A model generated the notes under the pieces. It saw only the letters and a list, made by a program, of their open reading frames with translations, did no database searches and was not told where the DNA came from. Positions 30,829 to 35,641 of a stretch of 35,641 bases of DNA are shown piece by piece. The position numbers and the translations under genes are program-made. The stretch comes from Candidatus Lachnoclostridium stercorigallinarum (lineage in GTDB: Bacteria > Bacillota > Clostridia > Lachnospirales > Lachnospiraceae): positions 1-35,641 of the forward strand of contig DXBC01000094.1 of NCBI GenBank assembly GCA_019116745.1, written 5' to 3'. Numbering within the stretch: the stretch's first letter is position 1; the number at the start of each line of letters is the position of its first letter.

Positions 30829-31768
30829 AGAACGTTTGCGGGTATGGTATGGGAAATATGCCGCATATATTAATGGGGCGGTACGCTTTTTCCTGAGCTT
30901 TGCGGCTCTGATGGCGATTAATGAAAATGTGGGTTTTATGACGAGGATAAGCGGAGCTGTGCCGGCTCTGGCGCTGGCCGCAGTCTGCGCCTTTCTTCCA
31001 TACGGGCTGGCGGCAGTGATTGTGGGGATTTTCATGCTCCTCCATGTGAGCGTGGTGTCCCTGGAGATTGCCGTGCTGCTGGCGGTGGTGATTCTTCTGA
31101 TCATGCTTCTGTACTACGGTTTTCAGCCGGGAGACAGCTGGCTTCTGCTGCTCACTCCCCTGGCTTTTTTCCTGAATATTCCCTATGTGATTCCTCTGGT
31201 GGCCGGCCTGTCCTGCAGCCTGGTTTCCGTGATTCCGGCCTGCAGCGGCGTGCTGATCTACTATATTCTGCTCTATGTAAAGCAGAATGCAGGTGTGCTG
31301 ACCGGAGGAGCTGCCGTGGACATTACGGAAAAATACAGCAGCATTCTGGATGGAGTGATTTCCAATGAAACCATGCTTTTCATGGCTCTGGCCTTTGCGG
31401 TGGGAATTCTGGTGGTTTATATCGTAAAGAATCTTTCCATCGATTATTCCTGGTATATTGCCATTGCGGCGGGAACCGTGTCACAGGCGGCAATCGTATT
31501 TGTGGGCGTATTCCTGTTTGACGTTTCCTTTTCCGTGGTTTCCTTCCTTATCGGGATGGCTGTCAGCGTGCTGCTGGCGGCGGCGTACAATTTCTTTGTA
31601 TTTGCCGTGGATTACACCAGGACGGAGTACCTTCAGTATGAGGACGACGACTATTACTACTACGTGAAAGCGGTGCCGAAAATCGCCGTTTCGGCTCCCG
31701 ATGTCAAGGTACAGAAGATCAACGCCAGAAAAAACAGCAAAAAGCACGTCAGACCAGGCGAAAGATAG
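30806..31768 (+). CDS. Polytopic membrane protein of the cdaA operon
   Basis: A 320-residue protein of unknown function with about eight or nine membrane helices in two groups (about 25-165 and 200-275), separated by a soluble loop (GGAAVDITEKYSSILDGVISNE). The C-terminal cytosolic tail has an acidic-aromatic cluster, YEDDDYYYYVKAVPKI, and a basic end (KKHVRPGER). ABC or PTS motifs are absent. The start at 30806 follows AAAGGAGG by nine bases. It lies 21 bases before cdaA and is very likely co-expressed with it. A structural or regulatory partner of the membrane cyclase is a reasonable guess. Confidence 0.82.
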   Translation: MMALLVFKERLRVWYGKYAAYINGAVRFFLSFAALMAINENVGFMTRISGAVPALALAAVCAFLPYGLAAVIVGIFMLLHVSVVSLEIAVLLAVVILLIMLLYYGFQPGDSWLLLLTPLAFFLNIPYVIPLVAGLSCSLVSVIPACSGVLIYYILLYVKQNAGVLTGGAAVDITEKYSSILDGVISNETMLFMALAFAVGILVVYIVKNLSIDYSWYIAIAAGTVSQAAIVFVGVFLFDVSFSVVSFLIGMAVSVLLAAAYNFFVFAVDYTRTEYLQYEDDDYYYYVKAVPKIAVSAPDVKVQKINARKNSKKHVRPGER

Positions 31769-31789
31769 AATGGGAGGTGTCAGGCAGGC

Positions 31790-32665
31790 ATGACGAATTT
31801 AGTGGAAACTCTGTATTCATGGCTGTCTTTTGTGCGTCATATCAGCGTAAGAAATCTGCTGGAAATCGCGATCATTGCGTTTCTGGTTTACGAGATCCTT
31901 TTATGGATCAAAAATACAAGGGCCTGGACCCTGTTAAAGGGAATTGTGGTGATTCTGGGCTTTACGGTTTTTGTCTATGTGCTGAGGCTGAACACGATTT
32001 TCTGGATCGTGAGCCGCCTGGCATTTGTGGCCACAACAGCCCTGGTGATTATTTTTCAGCCGGAGCTGCGGAAAGCTCTGGAGGAGCTGGGAAGCCAGAA
32101 TATTATCTCCGGCCTGCTGTCCTTTGACGACGGCAAGGAGAACCGGGCATTTACGGAGAGGTCTGTAAATGAGATTGTCAGGGCCACCTTTGAGATGGCC
32201 AAGGTAAAGACCGGCGCTCTGATGGTCATTGAGAGAACTACCCCCCTCAGCGAGATTGAGAGGACGGGGATCGAGATCGACGGAATCATCAGCAGCCAGC
32301 TGCTCATTAATATTTTTGAACATAACACGCCTCTCCACGACGGAGCGGTGGTTCTCAGCGGGAACAAGGTGGTGTCCGCCACCTGTTATCTGCCCCTGTC
32401 AGACAATATGGGAATCAGCAAGGATCTGGGTACCAGGCACCGGGCGGCTGTGGGAATCAGCGAGGTGTCGGACAGCCTGACCGTGGTGGTATCTGAAGAG
32501 ACGGGAAGGGTTTCCGTGGCGGAGAACGGCAGTCTCAGGCGGGTCAGCGACAGCGACGAGCTGAAACAAATCCTGTCCAGGCTGACGGAACAGAAGGAGA
32601 CGGGAGGAAAGAGATTTAAAATCTGGAAGGGAAGGATCAGGAATGAAAGAAAGATTGTTAAATAA
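31790..32665 (+). CDS. cdaA: Diadenylate cyclase CdaA
   Basis: CdaA makes c-di-AMP from two ATP; this messenger controls potassium and osmolyte uptake and wall homeostasis. The 291 residues have three N-terminal membrane helices (about 20-90), a coiled region and the DAC domain with the two signature motifs DGA (184-186, HDGAVVLS) and RHR (216-218, TRHRAAVG). The C-terminal tail is basic. The RBS is GGGAGG at a slightly long spacing. The gene overlaps cdaR by 23 bases, matching the well-known cdaA-cdaR pairing. Certain. Confidence 0.97.
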   Translation: MTNLVETLYSWLSFVRHISVRNLLEIAIIAFLVYEILLWIKNTRAWTLLKGIVVILGFTVFVYVLRLNTIFWIVSRLAFVATTALVIIFQPELRKALEELGSQNIISGLLSFDDGKENRAFTERSVNEIVRATFEMAKVKTGALMVIERTTPLSEIERTGIEIDGIISSQLLINIFEHNTPLHDGAVVLSGNKVVSATCYLPLSDNMGISKDLGTRHRAAVGISEVSDSLTVVVSEETGRVSVAENGSLRRVSDSDELKQILSRLTEQKETGGKRFKIWKGRIRNERKIVK

Positions 32666-33968
32666 TTTCAGTCTGAAGCTGCTGTCCCTCCTGCTGGCTT
32701 TTTTTCTCTGGCTTCTGGTGGTAAATGTTTCCAATCCCATGATAGACGGAAGCAAGGAAGTACAGCTGGAAATAGAAAATGAAGACATTCTGGAAAACGC
32801 CGGACTGACCTACGAGATTGCGGGGAAGTCCACGGTGACAGTGAGATACAATGTGGCGACGCTGGACGCTTACCGCATTCAGGCGTCGGATTTCCGGGCT
32901 TATATCGACCTGGCGGATCTGTACGATGTAACCGGGGCGGTTCCGGTAAATCTGGAGGTAGTGAACAACCAGAGCCTGATCAGCTCGCCGGAGGTTAATC
33001 CAGGAGTGGTGCAGGTGGAGACGGAAGAGCTGCAGAGGAAGCGGTTTGACCTGACGGTGACTACCACGGGAGAGCCGGAGGAGGGATATGCACTGGGAGA
33101 TGTGACTCTGGATCCGGAATACCTCTACATCAGCGGTCCTGTGTCCCAGGTGGGTCAGATCAGCTCTGTGGGAGTGGAAATCGACGTGAGCGGCGTAAAT
33201 GCCAATATGTCCGGCACCACGGGACTGGTGTTCTACGACGCCAACGGCAACCGGCTGACGGTCAGCGACCGGATCACCTACGATGTGTCTCAGATCGGAT
33301 ACGAGGTGGAAATCCTGAGGGTGAGATCTCTGCCCCTGGATTTTGAAGTGTCCGGAACCGTGGCAAATGGATATGTGTTTGCCGGTCTTACCAGCGATGT
33401 CCAGTCCCTGACTGTGGCGGGACTGAAAACCAATCTGTCAAACCTGTCCACCATCACAGTGGATGATCCTCAGCTGAATATTCAGGGAGCGACTCAGAGC
33501 CGGACGATTGTGATCGATCTGACCCAGTACGTGCCGGACAATGTGTCCATTGTGGGAGGAACCACAGAAGCTACGGTGACTCTTGAGATAGAGCCGCTGG
33601 CCAGCAGAACTTTCAGCCTGAACCTGGCGGATGTGAGTCAGACGGGAGCTTCCGTGGACTATGAGTACAGCTTCACTCCGGAAACGGTGGAAGTGACGGT
33701 GCAGGGGCTTCAGGAAGATCTGGACGCCATGTCGGAGGAAGATCTGGGAGCAAGCTTGAATCTGTCGGAAATGACAGCCGGAACGGCGGCAGGAACCCTC
33801 AGTTTTGAACTGGACGAGGGCCTGGAAATTCTGAGCTATACCCCCTTTGAGATCACCGTGACAGACAGAGGACAGGAAGCAGCCGCCACAGAGGACAGTA
33901 CGGCGGAAGAAGCGGAATCGGAGGAGACGGAGTCAGATGCCGCTTCCGAAAGTACAGATCATGAATAA
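32643..33968 (+). CDS. cdaR: CdaR/YbbR-domain regulator of CdaA
   Basis: A 441-residue membrane-anchored protein with one N-terminal helix (LLSLLLAFFLWLLVVNVS) followed by extracellular YbbR repeats; about four can be counted from recurring patterns such as FDLTVTTTGEPEEGYALGDV and LPLDFEVSGTVANGYVFAG. CdaR binds CdaA and tunes its activity in Firmicutes. The C-terminus is a low-complexity acidic tail (EEAESEETESDAASES). The ATG at 32643 lies inside cdaA (23-base overlap), which ties their translation together. Confidence 0.95.
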   Translation: MKERLLNNFSLKLLSLLLAFFLWLLVVNVSNPMIDGSKEVQLEIENEDILENAGLTYEIAGKSTVTVRYNVATLDAYRIQASDFRAYIDLADLYDVTGAVPVNLEVVNNQSLISSPEVNPGVVQVETEELQRKRFDLTVTTTGEPEEGYALGDVTLDPEYLYISGPVSQVGQISSVGVEIDVSGVNANMSGTTGLVFYDANGNRLTVSDRITYDVSQIGYEVEILRVRSLPLDFEVSGTVANGYVFAGLTSDVQSLTVAGLKTNLSNLSTITVDDPQLNIQGATQSRTIVIDLTQYVPDNVSIVGGTTEATVTLEIEPLASRTFSLNLADVSQTGASVDYEYSFTPETVEVTVQGLQEDLDAMSEEDLGASLNLSEMTAGTAAGTLSFELDEGLEILSYTPFEITVTDRGQEAAATEDSTAEEAESEETESDAASESTDHE

Positions 33969-33981
33969 GTGAGGAATGAAT

Positions 33982-34245
33982 ATGGTAAGTGCAAAAGTGA
34001 TAATCAAAAACCCCACCGGCCTTCATCTTCGGCCGGCAGGAATGCTCTGCAAGGAATCTCTGCAGTTTCAGTCATCTATCCACTTCAAGTACAAGGACAG
34101 CACAGCCAATGCAAAAAGTGTGCTCAGCGTACTGGGAGCCTGCGTAAAGAGCGGGGATGAAATTGAGTTTGTCTGCGAGGGAAAAGATGAGGAGGCGGCT
34201 CTGGCGGCGGTAGTGAAGCTGGTAGAGGACGGCCTGGGAGAATAG
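33982..34245 (+). CDS. HPr family phosphocarrier protein
   Basis: HPr carries phosphate from enzyme I to sugar permeases of the PTS. Starting at the ATG 33982 (GAGG seven bases upstream) gives an 87-residue protein whose active-site histidine falls exactly at position 15 (TGLHLRPAG) and whose regulatory serine falls exactly at 46 (NAKSVLSVLG), so this start is better than the track start two codons earlier. Ser46 suggests control by HPr kinase/phosphorylase. ptsI is not adjacent. It follows cdaR by 13 bases. Whether it is the main HPr or a Crh-like paralogue cannot be told, but His15 argues for true phosphotransfer. Confidence 0.93.
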   Translation: MVSAKVIIKNPTGLHLRPAGMLCKESLQFQSSIHFKYKDSTANAKSVLSVLGACVKSGDEIEFVCEGKDEEAALAAVVKLVEDGLGE

Positions 34246-34249
34246 GGCA

Positions 34250-35608
34250 ATGGATATGGCAGTGTATACGGCCTGTTATCTGGCGGCCTATCTCCTGGAT
34301 CTGGGTAGTTATCACTGGCCTGCCGGTTTCTGCCTGATGGCCGCGGCTCTGTGGCTGTATGGGGCGGAATACAGAAGGACGGGCAATCTGGTACATCTGA
34401 GAGGCATATTTTCTCTCTTCTGGGTGGGCGGACAGGGAGTTGCCTGCCTGAAGCTGAGCCGTCTGCAGGTGCCATGGAGCCCGGTTACCTGGATCTGCTT
34501 TTATCTGGCTTTTGCCGGTTTTTACCTGACGTTTGAGTTATTCTCAAGGAGAGAGGGGGCGGCGAAAGAACCCACTGGAGGATGGAGAACCGGCCGTCCG
34601 GCCCGCAGCCGGATTTCAGGCCGGGGCGGACAGAGCGCCCAGCCTCTGGGAGGCATTTCCGGGGTCGGCCTGTTTGAAAGCGTCATGGGAGTGACGGCTC
34701 TTTCTCTGGCGGCATTCTGTTTTGAAGCCTGGTACCTGGGATATATTCCGTTTCTGGTGAGGGGCGTGCCCCATGCCTATTCCTATTTTCATGTGACGGG
34801 AGTTCACTATTTTACTGTATCCTGCGTGCTGGTCCCGGCTCTGGGCGTGCTGTATTTTCTTACGGACCGTGGCCGGTCAGGCAGGTGTAAAAAGATTCTG
34901 GCGGCAGCGGCGGTGATCGCCGCTCTGGCAATTCCCGTCCTGTGCGTGTCCAGGTTTCAGCTGATTCTGGCTGTGGCCCTGGCTGTGTTTGTATACATTT
35001 TGTGGGAAGGATCCTTCCCTGTGGTCTGGGGAGCGGGAATCGCCGTTCTGATGGTGGCGGCATATGTGGTGCTGACCATCGCCCGAAGCCATGACGTGGC
35101 CTACTTAAACGGCATCTTTGAGATGAAAAACAGCAATATGCCTATTTTCATCACCCAGCCCTATATGTACATTGCCAACAACTATGAAAATTTCAATTAC
35201 CTGGTGGAACATCTGGAGCAGTTCGCTTTCGGAATGCGCTCCCTGTTCCCTTTGTGGGCCCTGACGGGACTGAAATTTATCATGCCGTCTCTGGCGGACT
35301 ATCCCATTTTGGTGAACAAGGAGGAGCTTACTACGGTCACGCTGTTTTATGACGCCTATTACGACTTCGGAGCGGCGGGAGTGCTGGTATTTTCCTGCGT
35401 TCTGGGAGCGGTGAGCTGGCTGCTGGTGAAAAAGCTGAGGAGGATGAGCAGCCCGGTGGGATATCTGCTCTATGCCCAGATCGGCGTATATCTGATGCTC
35501 TCGTTTTTTACCACCTGGTTTTCCAACCCCACCACCTGGTTTTATCTGGCGGCAACGGCAGCCATCTGGCTGTTCTGTCTGGCCATAGAGCGGATGAGAA
35601 AGGGATAA
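34250..35608 (+). CDS. Oligosaccharide repeat-unit polymerase-like membrane protein
   Basis: A 452-residue polytopic membrane protein with about 10-12 helices, of the O-antigen/oligosaccharide repeat-unit polymerase type (Wzy-like). A charged loop rich in Arg/Gly (GGWRTGRPARSRISGRGG) lies near residue 110, and a large extracellular segment of about 85 residues (NSNMPIFITQPYMYIANNYENF onward) sits before the last helices, as in Wzy-like polymerases. Wzy sequences are poorly conserved, so this rests on topology and general resemblance. The ATG at 34250 lies four bases after the HPr stop, with GGAG as RBS. It links the c-di-AMP operon to surface polysaccharide, by position. Confidence 0.7.
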   Translation: MDMAVYTACYLAAYLLDLGSYHWPAGFCLMAAALWLYGAEYRRTGNLVHLRGIFSLFWVGGQGVACLKLSRLQVPWSPVTWICFYLAFAGFYLTFELFSRREGAAKEPTGGWRTGRPARSRISGRGGQSAQPLGGISGVGLFESVMGVTALSLAAFCFEAWYLGYIPFLVRGVPHAYSYFHVTGVHYFTVSCVLVPALGVLYFLTDRGRSGRCKKILAAAAVIAALAIPVLCVSRFQLILAVALAVFVYILWEGSFPVVWGAGIAVLMVAAYVVLTIARSHDVAYLNGIFEMKNSNMPIFITQPYMYIANNYENFNYLVEHLEQFAFGMRSLFPLWALTGLKFIMPSLADYPILVNKEELTTVTLFYDAYYDFGAAGVLVFSCVLGAVSWLLVKKLRRMSSPVGYLLYAQIGVYLMLSFFTTWFSNPTTWFYLAATAAIWLFCLAIERMRKG

Positions 35609-35633
35609 TACGATTTCGGGAGGAGATTTGATC

Positions 35634-35641
35634 ATGATTTC
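35634..35641 (+). CDS. Start of the next gene (3' truncated by the window)
   Basis: A strong RBS, GGGAGGAGA, lies before ATG at 35634, and only two codons and part of a third (M-I-) remain. It is 25 bases after the polymerase-like gene, so is probably in the same operon. The product cannot be identified. Confidence 0.5.

Overview
The window looks like a chromosomal segment of a GC-rich Firmicute of class Clostridia, most likely a Lachnospiraceae-type gut anaerobe. The reasons are strong AGGAGG ribosome binding sites with short operon spacings, many ATGA overlaps, Gram-positive lipoprotein and L,D-transpeptidase genes, an rpsO-pnp pair, a CdaA-CdaR operon and an HPr with both His15 and Ser46. 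No rRNA, tRNA, CRISPR array, prophage or insertion sequence was seen. Almost all genes lie on the + strand; the exceptions are a DUF3842 gene and a frameshifted LysR regulator.

Layout. 1-1805: end of larC and complete larE, which mature the nickel-pincer cofactor of lactate racemase. 1845-2339: a cytosolic Cu/Zn superoxide dismutase. 2390-5174: rpsO and pnp, with an unusually structured leader between them. 5225-5541: a short region with a 28-residue hydrophobic peptide gene, a 13-bp terminator hairpin and an opposing promoter, read here as a candidate type I toxin-antitoxin locus. 5754-10418: secreted M14 carboxypeptidase, a TPR protein overlapping a DUF4037 nucleotidyltransferase-like protein, and a membrane-anchored L,D-transpeptidase with an AETQP tail. 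10507-13460: DUF3842 divergent from a three-gene OpuC-like osmoprotectant ABC transporter. 13482-20765: a LysR regulator (frameshifted) divergent from an MFS transporter, an M20 amidohydrolase, a membrane permease (frameshifted), a PatB/MalY-type C-S lyase or aminotransferase, and a second M20 peptidase. 20823-21277: a metal-binding membrane protein behind a strong promoter with a DtxR-like operator. 21356-25544: GNAT acetyltransferase, YbjQ, adenine deaminase, ArsC/Spx-like protein and an MFS transporter. 25722-29061: a MacAB-like efflux system. 29287-30171: a shortened Rpn-type nuclease relative. 30382-35641: the c-di-AMP operon (two membrane proteins, cdaA, cdaR, HPr, a polysaccharide polymerase-like protein and the start of one more gene).

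How genes work together. The 14.6-20.8 kb block reads as an uptake-and-cleavage pathway for acylated or peptide-linked amino acids, possibly cysteine S-conjugates: transporters, a deacylase, a PLP C-S lyase and a peptidase. Two of its genes, the regulator and a permease, each carry a one-base frameshift, so either the locus is decaying or the assembly has local indel errors. The cdaA block joins second-messenger synthesis to sugar-PTS (HPr) and cell-surface polymer genes. All functional calls rest on motif recognition by eye; no database search was possible.
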